Shown here: one piece after another, positions 25,574 to 34,750 of the stretch | Numbering within the stretch: the stretch's first letter is position 1 | Layout of the letters: each line of letters starts with the position of its first letter | Source: JBGSKV01 sp041740975 | Lineage (GTDB): Bacteria; Bdellovibrionota_B; Oligoflexia; Oligoflexales; JALZUQ01 | Direction of reading: 5' to 3' | Length of the DNA: 64,000 nucleotides | NCBI GenBank assembly: GCA_041740975.1 | Contig: JBGSKV010000017.1 | Span: forward strand, 22,999 to 86,998 | The notes under the pieces: model-generated | The model's database searches: none | What the model was told of the DNA's origin: nothing | Seen by the model: the letters and a program-made list of their open reading frames with translations, nothing else | Program-made: the position numbers and the translations under genes

Positions 25574-26314
25574 ATGAACGTCAACGCGGAAAGTCTACAA
25601 ACAGTCGTCCAAAAAGTGACATTGCTCCTTCGCTTGAATCGTTTTGAAACTGCGGAACGATTACTGATGACAGCACTCGATGATCACGGCGCCAATGCCC
25701 CATTATTTAACCTTCTTGGTTTGACCTATCAAAAACAATCCCAGTTCACCAAAGCGATGACCCAATTTCGGAGTGCCATGGATACGGATCCGTCTTTCGT
25801 CGAAGCCGGTCTCAATCTCGTTGTGACACTTTGTGACTTAGGCAAATATAATGAAGCGCAAGAACTCAATAAAAAACTTGGAAAAGAAGCGCCCACGCAA
25901 AAAAACAAACGCCCTGAGCTTGAACTAAAAAAATTAGCCGAGTTTCATCATGCGCAAGGCTTGCGATATGAAGAGTGCGATCTTCTAAATGAGGCGATCG
26001 GCGAATACCGCAAAGCTCTCACGCTTGACGACGATATATGCGAAACTCGCTTAGCTTTAGCCAAAATACTATTCAAAAGCCAGCAACCCAAAAAAGCCGC
26101 TGGCGAACTTGAAAAACTCGTGAAGCAATCTCCCGAATACACCCCTGCGCGTATTTGGTTAGGTATCACTTATCATAAGCTTGGCCGCATGGAAGAGGCC
26201 CAAACCCAATGGTCTCGTGCCAGCGCCACCAATCCTGAAGACGTTGAAGCAAAAGCATATTTGAATATTTCTGCACAAATTGGCCCGCATGGCTTCGTAC
26301 ATCCTGGACGCTAA
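25574..26314 (+). CDS. Tetratricopeptide repeat protein
   Basis: 246 residues, soluble. At least five TPR units are visible (FETAERLLMTALDDHG, APLFNLLGLTYQKQSQFTKAMTQFRSAMDTDPS, VEAGLNLVVTLCDLGKYNEAQEL, RYEECDLLNEAIGEYRKALTLDDD, TPARIWLGITYHKLGRMEEAQTQWSRASATNPED). Strong Shine-Dalgarno AGGAGG before the ATG. It lies 44 bases after the RNase Y-like gene, and the next gene begins 2 bases after its stop, so all three may be co-transcribed. A scaffold role for RNA decay is only a guess from position. Confidence 0.85.
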   Translation: MNVNAESLQTVVQKVTLLLRLNRFETAERLLMTALDDHGANAPLFNLLGLTYQKQSQFTKAMTQFRSAMDTDPSFVEAGLNLVVTLCDLGKYNEAQELNKKLGKEAPTQKNKRPELELKKLAEFHHAQGLRYEECDLLNEAIGEYRKALTLDDDICETRLALAKILFKSQQPKKAAGELEKLVKQSPEYTPARIWLGITYHKLGRMEEAQTQWSRASATNPEDVEAKAYLNISAQIGPHGFVHPGR

Positions 26315-26316
26315 TT

Positions 26317-26763
26317 TTGAATATACAGTTACAAAACTATATGGCTTGGCTTGAGGATCGCGGATTGACTGCTCCCAAGTTCTATAAACGCGAAACTATC
26401 GAAACCCCGCTTTCTGTCTCCCACAACACTCCGGTTTATCTGTTCGCGATCACCACAGCAAGCGACCTAGCGCATGCCGCCGCACAACAGCTCCTCAAAA
26501 AGATCATTGAGGCCACCAAAATTGATGTGAGCCAGCTCCAGATTCTGACGGAAGAGACTCTCGAGCGGAAGCTTGAGCTTTTCACGCCGCAGGTGTGCTT
26601 GTGTTTCGGAATTTCAGAACCCATAAAACCTGATGCTGAAATGATTTTCCTTCCTTCCGTCTCCAGTCTACTCACAGATCCTGCAGGCAAACGCCTCGTT
26701 TGGGATACCTTGCAAAGCCTAATGTCTCGACCGAACTTTCCCAAACAAACTCTTCATTCATAA
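26317..26763 (+). CDS. Hypothetical protein in the RNase Y-TPR operon
   Basis: 148 residues from a TTG at 26317, 2 bases after the TPR gene stop; an ATG at 26341 is the alternative. Alpha/beta character with hydrophobic strands (PVYLFAITTASDLAHAAAQ, VCLCFGISEP, MIFLPSVSSLL) recalling a small uracil-DNA-glycosylase-like or nucleotide-binding fold, but no motif can be confirmed. Close coupling to the TPR gene is the best evidence that it is real. Confidence 0.65.
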   Translation: MNIQLQNYMAWLEDRGLTAPKFYKRETIETPLSVSHNTPVYLFAITTASDLAHAAAQQLLKKIIEATKIDVSQLQILTEETLERKLELFTPQVCLCFGISEPIKPDAEMIFLPSVSSLLTDPAGKRLVWDTLQSLMSRPNFPKQTLHS

Positions 26764-26797
26764 TTTTATAGTTTTTTGAACACTCGCTGCGCGAGAA

Positions 26798-26824
26798 CGT
26801 CATTCAGAGCGAAGCGAAGAATCT
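26798..26824 (-). repeat. Dispersed 27-base repeat, copy B
   Basis: Reverse complement of 16995-17021 with one mismatch, 9.8 kb away and outside any gene. Confidence 0.7.
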
Positions 26825-26882
26825 CCTGCTCCGCCTTTCGCACTCACAGTTATTATTTCTATGTTTGATTAGTCCGGTTCTC

Positions 26883-26948
26883 CCGGCTTAGATTAGTCTG
26901 GGCGGTGTCGGCTGATGCAGCCTCAATGCCCAGCCAAATCTAAGCCGG
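26883..26948. repeat. Palindromic element with 12-bp outer arms
   Basis: CCGGCTTAGATT at 26883-26894 is exactly inverted at 26937-26948; inner CTGGGC and GCCCAG also pair. The whole 66 bases can fold as one long hairpin with a small internal loop, like a REP/MITE-type element or a small structured RNA. Confidence 0.6.
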
Positions 26949-27207
26949 CTCAACCGTCCCAGCCAACCATCGGGCAAAAGCTGTGACGGCGAGGCTCCGC
27001 ACGCGAGTGCGTACCCGCACGAGTTGCATTCGCAACGATTGCTCGATCGAGGTATCCCAAGTTGGCGGAGCCTCACTGGCGGAGTCCTTGCGTTTAGGAT
27101 GTACTGGCGCAAACGAGCCGGTGTTCTGTCGGATGGATTTTCGAGGGAATCTTATGACCGAGCAATCCAGACGAGAGAATACCGGGAGGATTGCGCCCAA
27201 TACTTCA

Positions 27208-27241
27208 CAAAAACAAAAACTCCGCCTGTGAAAGGCGGAGC
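27208..27241 (-). terminator. Intrinsic terminator of dnaK
   Basis: On the minus strand CTCCGCC, a 7-base loop and GGCGGAG are followed by TTTTTGTTTTTG (complement of 27208-27219). It lies 38 bases past the dnaK stop. A second perfect hairpin (CGGCCGC-AAA-GCGGCCG, 27254-27270) lies between it and the gene. Confidence 0.88.
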
Positions 27242-27279
27242 TATATGACGATACGGCCGCAAAGCGGCCGTTCATTAAT

Positions 27280-29202
27280 TTATGCGCTAGGCTGATCATC
27301 CTCGAACTCAGCATCGACGACATTCGGATCATCCTTTTTCTCAGATGCACCCGCGCCATTCGTACCTTGATCAGGACCAGCTTGACCACCTGGCTTTTGT
27401 GCATTGGCTTGTTGATAAACAATCTCAGCTAACTTGTGAGAATGTTTTTCCAACTCTTCGCGCAAAGTTTTAAGCTCTTCTGTTTCCGCCAAATCCAGCT
27501 TCTCTTTGGCCTTCTTAATCGAATCATCCAAAGTCGTCTTCAAATCAGCAGGAACTTTATCACCGGTGTCTTTCATCGTTTTTTCAAGCGTGAAAATCAT
27601 GGTGTCTAAAGAGTTTCTCGCTTCGACACGTTCACGTTTCTTTTTATCATCGCCAGCATGCGCTTCTGCATCCTTAACCATGCGTTGAATTTCTTCATCA
27701 GAAAGCTGAGTGGGGGCTTGGACTGTGATCTTTTGTTCTTTACCCGTTCCCAAATCTTTCGCCGATACGGCAACGATACCGTTAGCATCGATGTCAAACT
27801 TCACTTCGATTTGCGGCATGCCACGGGGGGCTGAAGGAATATCCACGAGGCTAAAACGAGCAAGTTCACGGTTGTCGTTCGCCATTTCGCGCTCGCCCTG
27901 CATAACTCGGATATCAACCGAAGTTTGATTATCTGCAGCTGTCGAGAACACTTGTTTTTTCTCCGTAGGAATAGTCGTGTTTCGTTCGATGACTTTCGTC
28001 ATGACTCCACCCAGAGTTTCGATACCTAGAGAAAGTGGCGTTACGTCGAGAAGAAGGACGTCCTTCACATCTCCACCCAATACACCACCTTGAACGGCGG
28101 CACCAAGGGCAACCACTTCGTCTGGGTTCACAGTTTTATTTGGTTCTTTACCGAAAAGTTCTTTGACCTTCTTCTGAACCAGAGGAATTCGAGTCGAACC
28201 ACCGACAAGAATAACTTGATGAATTTCGGAAGTCGAAAGACCAGAGTCTTTCAAAACCGTACGACAAGGCGTCAAAGTTTTCTCAACGATTGGTGCGATC
28301 AATTGCTCGAACTTAGAGCGCGTCAACGTCATCACCAAATGCTTGCCACCAGTTTGGTCGGCGCTTAAGAATGGTAAGTTGATTTCGGTAGTTTGCGCCG
28401 AAGAAAGTTCCTTCTTGGCCTTTTCAGCGGCGTCTTTCAAACGCTGCATAGCCATTGGGTCGCCTTTACAGTCGATACCAGCATCTTGTTTAAATGTGAG
28501 AAGAAGGAGGTCAATCAAGACTTCGTCAATGTTGTCACCACCCAAATGGTTATCACCGCCAGTAGCAAGAACTTGAACAACGTCTTCGCCCACTTCAAGA
28601 ATAGATACGTCGAACGTACCACCGCCAAAGTCGAAAACGACGATTTTTTCGTCTTTCTTTTTATCAAGTCCGTAAGCCAACGCCGCAGCAGTTGGTTCGT
28701 TGACGATACGCTTCACGTCAAGACCAGCGATTTTACCCGCATCACTTGTCGCTTTACGTTGACCGTCATTGAAATATGCGGGAACCGTGATAACGGCTTC
28801 CGTTACTTTTTCACCCAAATAATCTTCAGCGGCTTCTTTCAACTTCGTAAGAATCTTTGCCGAAATTTCCTGTGGAGTATACTGCTTGCCCATAACTTCA
28901 AAGGCCACGGAGCCACTACTGTTTTTCGTGACTTTGTACGGCATGCGCGAAGCTTCGTCTTGACGCTCTGCAAAGCTACAGCCCATAAAGCGCTTTGCTG
29001 AAAAGATCGTATTGGTTGGATTGGTTACGGCTTGACGACGGGCTGGATCACCAACGAGTACGTCACCGTCTTTGGTAAACGCAACAACCGAAGGCGTTGT
29101 ACGTTGACCTTCAGCGTTGGCGATGATGACGGGTTGGCCGTTTTCCATAACCGCAACAACTGAGTTCGTCGTTCCTAAGTCGATTCCGATAATTTTTCCC
29201 AT
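27280..29202 (-). CDS. dnaK: Chaperone protein DnaK (Hsp70)
   Basis: 640 residues. Diagnostic segments: IGIDLGTTNSVVAVMENG at the N-terminus, VPAYFNDGQRKAT, VFDFGGGTFDVSILEVG, LVGGSTRIP, the substrate-binding domain with LLLDVTPLSLGIETLGGVMT, and a C-terminal tail with Gly/Ala-rich linker and acidic end. ATP-driven folding chaperone working with DnaJ and GrpE, neither of which is nearby. It has its own promoter and terminator and seems monocistronic. Confidence 0.99.
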   Translation of the reverse strand: MGKIIGIDLGTTNSVVAVMENGQPVIIANAEGQRTTPSVVAFTKDGDVLVGDPARRQAVTNPTNTIFSAKRFMGCSFAERQDEASRMPYKVTKNSSGSVAFEVMGKQYTPQEISAKILTKLKEAAEDYLGEKVTEAVITVPAYFNDGQRKATSDAGKIAGLDVKRIVNEPTAAALAYGLDKKKDEKIVVFDFGGGTFDVSILEVGEDVVQVLATGGDNHLGGDNIDEVLIDLLLLTFKQDAGIDCKGDPMAMQRLKDAAEKAKKELSSAQTTEINLPFLSADQTGGKHLVMTLTRSKFEQLIAPIVEKTLTPCRTVLKDSGLSTSEIHQVILVGGSTRIPLVQKKVKELFGKEPNKTVNPDEVVALGAAVQGGVLGGDVKDVLLLDVTPLSLGIETLGGVMTKVIERNTTIPTEKKQVFSTAADNQTSVDIRVMQGEREMANDNRELARFSLVDIPSAPRGMPQIEVKFDIDANGIVAVSAKDLGTGKEQKITVQAPTQLSDEEIQRMVKDAEAHAGDDKKKRERVEARNSLDTMIFTLEKTMKDTGDKVPADLKTTLDDSIKKAKEKLDLAETEELKTLREELEKHSHKLAEIVYQQANAQKPGGQAGPDQGTNGAGASEKKDDPNVVDAEFEDDQPSA

Positions 29203-29291
29203 GGATGTCCCTACCTAAAAAATGAATGTTAATAGTTTGTAAGAAGGCCCTCAGGTTATGCACAATTTCTATCCAGGCCTCGGACCACTTG

Positions 29292-29320
29292 TAACATAAG
29301 TCCTAGCAGGATTATGTCAA
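29292..29320 (-). promoter_or_regulatory. Candidate sigma70 promoter of dnaK
   Basis: Minus strand TTGACA (complement of 29315-29320), then 16-17 bases and a TATGTT/ATGTTA -10 element (29292-29298). It lies about 90 bases before the dnaK ATG. I see no CIRCE element and no sigma32-type sequence. A TTATGCACA DnaA-box match (29256-29264) lies in the leader. Confidence 0.6.
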
Positions 29321-29373
29321 GAGTTGGACCGAAAAAAGCCGAGAGCAGTGCATCTGAAGTCTTTTGATTTCAA

Positions 29374-30744
29374 CTAGTTAGCCAAATGCGGTCGATTTTC
29401 AAATCTTGAAAGCAGCTGGCAAAGCAACAATGCACTCACCAAGCAGCTGAGCCAGCGCCAAATCCAGTGGAAGTCAGCAAGTTCCCAATAGGCAAAAGGC
29501 AGGTCCCGAAAATATGCGGCAAGATCGATAGCGGCCCATTCGATCCATTCCAATAAATGAAGTGATAACTCTAGTAGCTTCGGAATCCAAAAAAATAAAA
29601 AGACCACCATAAGAAGCGCGACGTAAAAAATTCCGAAGAAAGGTACGACGAACAAGTTGCAAACGACGCCAATCAGACTGAGGTTGCCGAAGGCCATCGC
29701 TGCAAAGATGGCAAGTTTGCATTGCAGCAGAAAAAGTCGCCATAGATTTGGCCAAATACTCACCTGCCGAAATCGACTTCCTGCATATTCTTGGAAAACG
29801 AACAGGTAAGCCATCCAACTCATGAGATTTGCCGAGGAGACAAAACCAATGGGAAACAAGAGTGCTTGGAAAACGGCTGCAACACAAATTCTTTTGCTGG
29901 TGGCTAGCCCAAAACTGTAAATATTTGTGAAACTTAGGACCACGTAAATTAGCAAAGATCGTTGCGTTGCAGCAGACATTCCCGTGGCGATGGAAAATGC
30001 CAAAATGATTACCAAAGCCAGAATCTGGAGGACTGGAAAAGTTTGCACCCAGCGATGGGGGCGAATCCAACGCAGCGCATAAATCACTTGTAGCGGAAGC
30101 AAAATACCCAGCGAGGCAATCTTTGCAAAGAGGGCAATATGCGCGCCGCTGATAACCAACAAATGAAAAAGTCCCAAAACCTTGAAACTGCGGATGAGTT
30201 CAAAATCAAGACTTGAAGATTCACCAAGAAAAAGTGCCTCGAACCACTTCTTAGCAACGAGTGATTGGCCTTCACCAAGACCCTGCAAATGCTTTCGAAT
30301 CTTTAGCTCGAGCCAAATGAATTGGGTGTCATTCTCTGATTCAAACCAAATACCCTCTTGAAGCAGGGCCTGCGCCTTTGGGCTAATCGTAACCTTTCCC
30401 CAATCCGAAATGTTCCCACGACCATACGCCCGATAAAACCCGTGAGAATCTTCCACCAAAAGTGGTTGAAGTCGACACCAAAGCCTCGCATTCGTGACTC
30501 GGTATTTACCTGGTTCCGTAACATACTGAGGGTTATGCACTGCACCCCAATAGAAACCCATACCAATGATGACAATTTTCATTCCCGGTCGCCAGATACT
30601 TCGGCGAATACAAAGAACACATAAAAATATGACCGAAAGATAAGTCCATGACGAAAACCAGGGGGTTTGCCAAAAAGAGTAGAGTGAAACGAGTTCACCC
30701 AAAATACAACCAACCAAGAAAGCGACTAGCCACGCATAAATCAT
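29374..30744 (-). CDS. comEC: ComEC/Rec2-like DNA-uptake channel protein
   Basis: 456 residues with about 9-10 transmembrane helices. Four N-terminal helices and a soluble OB-like segment are followed by the competence domain: LFLGESSSLD, FKVLGLFHLLVISGAHIALF (the HLLAISGLH-type motif), TGMSAATQRSLLIYVV (equivalent of the A-x-x-R motif). The C-terminal metallo-beta-lactamase domain found in many ComEC proteins is missing; the protein stops soon after the last helices, so it is a short form. Known for the family: passage of single-stranded DNA through the inner membrane in natural transformation. Located between dnaK and lpxC, same strand. Confidence 0.85.
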   Translation of the reverse strand: MIYAWLVAFLVGCILGELVSLYSFWQTPWFSSWTYLSVIFLCVLCIRRSIWRPGMKIVIIGMGFYWGAVHNPQYVTEPGKYRVTNARLWCRLQPLLVEDSHGFYRAYGRGNISDWGKVTISPKAQALLQEGIWFESENDTQFIWLELKIRKHLQGLGEGQSLVAKKWFEALFLGESSSLDFELIRSFKVLGLFHLLVISGAHIALFAKIASLGILLPLQVIYALRWIRPHRWVQTFPVLQILALVIILAFSIATGMSAATQRSLLIYVVLSFTNIYSFGLATSKRICVAAVFQALLFPIGFVSSANLMSWMAYLFVFQEYAGSRFRQVSIWPNLWRLFLLQCKLAIFAAMAFGNLSLIGVVCNLFVVPFFGIFYVALLMVVFLFFWIPKLLELSLHLLEWIEWAAIDLAAYFRDLPFAYWELADFHWIWRWLSCLVSALLLCQLLSRFENRPHLAN

Positions 30745-30805
30745 ATCCGTGAATAGACAGACCTAAGCATGTCAGCAACTGAATTGAATTAAACTATGGG
30801 ATGAA

Positions 30806-31780
30806 CTACCCGCGCGCTGCGATGGGAGCCGTCTGCCACGGATTCTTAAACTTCTTTATCAAGTCTGAAGGTTCTGATCGGGCAAATTGAATTTCTTTAA
30901 AGATGCGGTCTTTATTTTCTAAAGCCTGTTTGGTGAACATAGCGTTTAAGCTATGACCTGGCTTATGCATTTCTACGCGACCGATAAGAGGTGCGCCCAA
31001 AAGCGCTAAATCACCAATACCGTCAAGAAGCTTGTGGCGGACAAATTCGTCATGCATACGAAGCCCGTCTTCATTTATAACTCGGTCGGTGCCAACTACA
31101 ACAGCGTTGTCTAAGCTACCACCTAAGGCTTTCCCTTGCGATTGAAGCAAATGAATATCTTGTTGACGGCAAAATGTTCTCGCTTCCGCAATTTGCAAGA
31201 AATGATGTTTTGTAAATGTCATATCCAAGGACTGTTTGCCAATAATGGTATTTGGAAAATCAATCGTGCATAAAAATGATAAATGAGTCGCTGGTGAGAT
31301 GCGAACATAGCCGTCACCCGATTTCACTTCAAAGGTTTCTGTAACCGCGAGATACTTTTTAGGTTTGATTAATCTTCTGTAACCGATTTTCTCAAACTTT
31401 TCGATAAAGCGTTGTGAGCTACCATCCAAAATAGGAATTTCCGGACCATTCACTTTGATAATAGCATTGTCAATACCGGCGCCAAATAACGCTGCCATAA
31501 GATGCTCGACAGTTGCAATTTCGTAATGGCCATTGCCAATGACAGTCGACATATGTGTCGTGGATATATATGTAGCTAACGCAGGGATAAAATCGGCGTT
31601 CACAATATCTGTTCTTTGGAAAAGAATGCCGGTATCGGCTTCAGCAGGAAGAACTTGTACGCTCGTCAATCGACCAGAATGTACGCCCTTGCCATGAAAA
31701 CTAATCTTCGAGGCTATCGTTTTCTGCAAACGATCTTCGTTTGCCCAGAACCATTGTAAGTCGTTAAATTTGCGCTTCAT
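30806..31780 (-). CDS. lpxC: UDP-3-O-acyl-N-acetylglucosamine deacetylase
   Basis: 324 residues from ATG 31778-31780; a TTG two codons earlier is too near the Shine-Dalgarno. Zinc ligands are visible in EHLMAALFG (His), HKLLDGIGDLALLG (His and Asp), and the catalytic His in KPGHSLN. The ISFHGKGVHSG start of the fold and the ARTFC motif are present. It catalyses the committed step of lipid A synthesis in the cytosol, so this organism has an LPS-type outer membrane. A short N-terminal extension of about 20 residues precedes the fold. The leader has three 10-base repeats, each with an AGAGG Shine-Dalgarno-like core. Confidence 0.98.
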   Translation of the reverse strand: MKRKFNDLQWFWANEDRLQKTIASKISFHGKGVHSGRLTSVQVLPAEADTGILFQRTDIVNADFIPALATYISTTHMSTVIGNGHYEIATVEHLMAALFGAGIDNAIIKVNGPEIPILDGSSQRFIEKFEKIGYRRLIKPKKYLAVTETFEVKSGDGYVRISPATHLSFLCTIDFPNTIIGKQSLDMTFTKHHFLQIAEARTFCRQQDIHLLQSQGKALGGSLDNAVVVGTDRVINEDGLRMHDEFVRHKLLDGIGDLALLGAPLIGRVEMHKPGHSLNAMFTKQALENKDRIFKEIQFARSEPSDLIKKFKNPWQTAPIAARG

Positions 31781-31782
31781 CT

Positions 31783-31812
31783 TCAACCTCTATCAACCTC
31801 TATCAACCTCTC
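31783..31812 (-). repeat. Three 10-base repeats carrying the lpxC ribosome-binding site
   Basis: The plus strand reads TCAACCTCTA at 31783 and 31793 and TCAACCTCTC at 31803; on the minus strand each unit gives AGAGGTTGA, so three Shine-Dalgarno-like AGAGG cores lie upstream of the lpxC ATG, the nearest six bases away. Confidence 0.75.
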
Positions 31813-32054
31813 ACGAGGTTCTGACCATTCATCACTATCGGTCTCTTAACTAACTGCCTAAAATTTAGGCCAATTTTTCGGAAACGGTGAATATAGGAAA
31901 GCAATATTGGTGCCAAAGAATTCCAGAATCATTTTTATCCGTAAGATCCCTGAAATACGACATAACTTGCCAATGGCTCACTTTGCGATTTTCGCAAAAC
32001 TGTGTGAGCAAAAACACAACTCATGGATGATGTGTTGCAAATTAACCACAAAGC

Positions 32055-32918
32055 TTATTTATTAATCATTTTAATAACATTGCGCAAGCGGATTCGAATA
32101 AGCCCCTCATATTCGTCCCAATTCTTAAGATTCTTGTTTTCAATACCAAACGACAGTCCGCGCGATACCGGTAGCAATGCGTGAATACCAGCGTCATGCA
32201 AGAAGGTCCGCATATCATCATCTATAGATGCGCCTTGAGCGCCGACTCCCGGCAACAAAAATGAAGAACCCTTCAGTTTAGGAAGAAAATGAGTCCGAAT
32301 GGTTTCGATTCGCGTCGCCCCCAAAACCCATCCAATACAAGGTTCAATGTTTTCTTTCTTCGCATAAGCAGTGATGTGCTCGAAAAGCGCTTCGTAGACT
32401 TTGCGACCATCCCAAAGCAGCCCATTTTGCAAGTCCTGATCATTTGCGTTGGAGGTATGCCAAACAATGTATATACCCTTACCCTTTTTTATCCAGGGCA
32501 GTAGCGCTGCGATGACATCCGTTCCCATATAAGGAGTGATCGTCAAACAATCTGCTTCAAGTTGATCGAAAGACGATTCGCCATATGCAGCCATCGTGCT
32601 GGCAATATCCCCTCTTTTCGCGTCAAGAATCACGAAAAGCCCGAAGCTCTTTGCCATTGCGATGGAATCTTTAAGCGCTGACAGACCGAAAGTGCCTAAA
32701 GACTCAAAAAAACTGCTTTGTATTTTTACGGAAGACACCAAACCTGCCGCGGCGCGAATATGCGCCGAGCTAAAAAGTTGTAGAAATTTTCTCTCCCCAT
32801 GAACGACAAGCTCTTGTTTCAGAAAATCCTCAAGCAGCCTCAGATGGGGATCAATTCCGACACAAACAACCGAATTGAGTTGAGTATTGAATTCATGCAG
32901 TCGCGGAAAAAAACTCAT
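32055..32918 (-). CDS. pyrF: Orotidine 5'-phosphate decarboxylase (type 2)
   Basis: 287 residues from ATG 32916-32918 (MSFFPRL); a GTG five codons upstream would overlap the previous stop. Motifs of the longer PyrF subfamily: VVCVGIDPHL, catalytic DAKRGDIAST, YMGTD, LPGVGAQGASIDD (phosphate binding) and VSRGLSFG. Decarboxylates OMP to UMP in pyrimidine synthesis. It is the last gene of a minus-strand run starting with a TetR regulator, an unusual neighbourhood for pyrF. Confidence 0.96.
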   Translation of the reverse strand: MSFFPRLHEFNTQLNSVVCVGIDPHLRLLEDFLKQELVVHGERKFLQLFSSAHIRAAAGLVSSVKIQSSFFESLGTFGLSALKDSIAMAKSFGLFVILDAKRGDIASTMAAYGESSFDQLEADCLTITPYMGTDVIAALLPWIKKGKGIYIVWHTSNANDQDLQNGLLWDGRKVYEALFEHITAYAKKENIEPCIGWVLGATRIETIRTHFLPKLKGSSFLLPGVGAQGASIDDDMRTFLHDAGIHALLPVSRGLSFGIENKNLKNWDEYEGLIRIRLRNVIKMINK

Positions 32919-32922
32919 AGAC

Positions 32923-34740
32923 CTAAAACTCACCCGTCAGCGTATCCATGTAGTTCGGCCAGTTTTTGGCAACATAGCTTTGCGTGCTCATTCTGCAGTA
33001 TCGCATACCGTCTAAAGGCATGTGGTCATCGGTTGGAAAACCGAGAATTTCACTCACAAAAAGTTCGGCTTTGATATGGTCATCCCCTAAAACATTCTTG
33101 GCCAAAACCAAGCTGGTAATGCCGGCAAGGTAGCGAAAATGCGAATCCAGCTCAATTGGTGTTCGCTCGACGAAATCTTTCTTAACACGTTTCACTTCGA
33201 AATTTGCTTTATGAAGTGTTTCAAGCGACCATGCTGTTTTACTTAAAGTAAATCCCCCGATTGGTTCGGGTGGAAGATCGGATAAAATATGCCGACTTCC
33301 AATAAAAGTATCCCAAGCTTCCCAACTTCCGGCAAACCGCCAACCTCGATCGCTAAGGCTTTGGATAATATACGTTAGCCTCAATCCATTTATCGTACTG
33401 TACTTAAGAAGTTCTTCGAAAAACAGAGATCGCAAGTACGTGGCCAAAGAAATATCTTTAAAAACTCCTTTGGGAAGTTCAAGAACAAGTCCAAAAAGGT
33501 GATAGAAGTTTCGCTCCCAACGATCAGAAGATGGATGAACCTCCGCGACGGCACCACTAACATCAACTGCGAAAAAATCGGCCTTCTGTTCGCCGTAGGC
33601 GAAGGTGACTCGGCGATCGGCATGGTAGGAGATATGGAGGCATTCTTTTGCCAACGGTAGTCCGACAATCCATCGCGCTTTTTGATTCCACCTTTGATAA
33701 ACCAGAGGTGCGTTTTGCACGGAGCCTAATCGGTCATATAGCAAACTCAAATTAGACTGCAACAAATCGATCTGAGTACAATAAAAACAGATTGCATGAC
33801 ATCGTGAAAGCATCGTGGCTATAAAATCAGCCGGTGGAATAACTTCCTCGAGCTCAATATAAATCACCGAAAAAAGATGCGAAGAAAAAACTTCATTCTC
33901 AACAAAGGAAATATTCTTCTTCAGGTAAGTAGAATATTTTTGCGTTAAATATTGGTACGCGGACAAGGAGGCTAAGAAACCACGATATTTATGGTTTGTT
34001 TCAAAGCGCTGCACAATCTTTTGAGGCTTATGAATAAGGTTTTGTACGAACAGCCGATTACTGACGCCTTTGGTCAATTCACTGAGCTTGGAAGGTGAAA
34101 AATGTTCAAATGGCAACTCCATTTCTATTGGCAAATCGACGGGCGAATCATACTGCTGCTTAGGTCGCCTTTCGAGTGTCTTTACGACGGAAGAGATATC
34201 ACCTATAAAGCAGCCATGCACCAGACCCACAGCCAAAGCTTCGTCAATTGAAAAACGAGTGCGTTTGCGCCAGTCAAATTTGAATAGCGCATGGGTCTTA
34301 GCGATACGGTCAAAGATCCCACCGCCTGGATAAAAACCTTTTTCAATTTGAGGAAATCCGACATACCCACGATTGTCATAGGCAACTCGAAAGTCGACCG
34401 CCATTGCCAACTCAAAAAAACTATCAAGACAGTTTCCCTGAAAAACATAGGCAGTTTTCATCCGGGCTCGAAGCACAAACTTAATGAGCGATCTTAGATT
34501 GTGTAAATTCTGATTGAGTTCGTGGTACAAAAGAGTCGAGGCGTTTAAAACCCACTCGCTATGGTAATCACTCCCTGACATTTTCTGGTCAAAAATGACA
34601 ATGTCATGATCAGGATTAATTTCTTGGCCGCGAAAGAACTCCAAGGCTTCCGATAAAACCACGGACACCGCCGGATCATATAGACTCGTATGACATGGTA
34701 CTTCTATAATTCGATATTTCGTTGGGACTGCGGCAGTCAT
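32923..34740 (-). CDS. Divergent crotonase-fold protein, FadB/FadJ-like
   Basis: 605 residues, soluble. The first ~200 residues fit the enoyl-CoA hydratase/isomerase fold: FQGNCLDSFFELAMAVDFRVAYDNRGYVGFPQIEKGFYPGGGIFDRIAK ends as a crotonase core, followed by the helix DEALAVGLVHG. The remaining 400 residues have no clear NAD-binding GxGxxG motif, but the last 60 (VSEILGFPTDDHMPLDGMRYC) resemble the C-terminal domain of 3-hydroxyacyl-CoA dehydrogenases. I infer a highly diverged FadB-type two-domain protein that may have lost dehydrogenase activity. The usual catalytic Glu positions of the hydratase cannot be confirmed by eye. It sits between an unknown gene and pyrF with almost no gaps. Confidence 0.65.
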   Translation of the reverse strand: MTAAVPTKYRIIEVPCHTSLYDPAVSVVLSEALEFFRGQEINPDHDIVIFDQKMSGSDYHSEWVLNASTLLYHELNQNLHNLRSLIKFVLRARMKTAYVFQGNCLDSFFELAMAVDFRVAYDNRGYVGFPQIEKGFYPGGGIFDRIAKTHALFKFDWRKRTRFSIDEALAVGLVHGCFIGDISSVVKTLERRPKQQYDSPVDLPIEMELPFEHFSPSKLSELTKGVSNRLFVQNLIHKPQKIVQRFETNHKYRGFLASLSAYQYLTQKYSTYLKKNISFVENEVFSSHLFSVIYIELEEVIPPADFIATMLSRCHAICFYCTQIDLLQSNLSLLYDRLGSVQNAPLVYQRWNQKARWIVGLPLAKECLHISYHADRRVTFAYGEQKADFFAVDVSGAVAEVHPSSDRWERNFYHLFGLVLELPKGVFKDISLATYLRSLFFEELLKYSTINGLRLTYIIQSLSDRGWRFAGSWEAWDTFIGSRHILSDLPPEPIGGFTLSKTAWSLETLHKANFEVKRVKKDFVERTPIELDSHFRYLAGITSLVLAKNVLGDDHIKAELFVSEILGFPTDDHMPLDGMRYCRMSTQSYVAKNWPNYMDTLTGEF

Positions 34741-34750
34741 TATCTCTAGA

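Larger units (their letters stand above)
26764..27207. other. Repeat-rich gap between convergent units
   Basis: No gene is supported. The gap holds the second copy of the 27-base dispersed repeat (26798-26824), a 66-base palindromic element (26883-26948), and a run of smaller self-complementary stretches (TTGCATTCGCAA near 27027, CGCACGCGAGTGCG near 26999). The dnaK terminator bounds it on the right. ORFs here on both strands are composed of repeat sequence. Confidence 0.55.

Noticed and set aside
26888..27112. ORFs of 74-160 codons on both strands before dnaK
   Set aside because: They consist of palindromic repeat sequence, overlap the 3' end of dnaK or its terminator, and show no family signature.
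29240..29373. CIRCE element before dnaK
   Set aside because: No TTAGCACTC...GAGTGCTAA inverted repeat exists; a standard sigma70-type promoter is the better fit.
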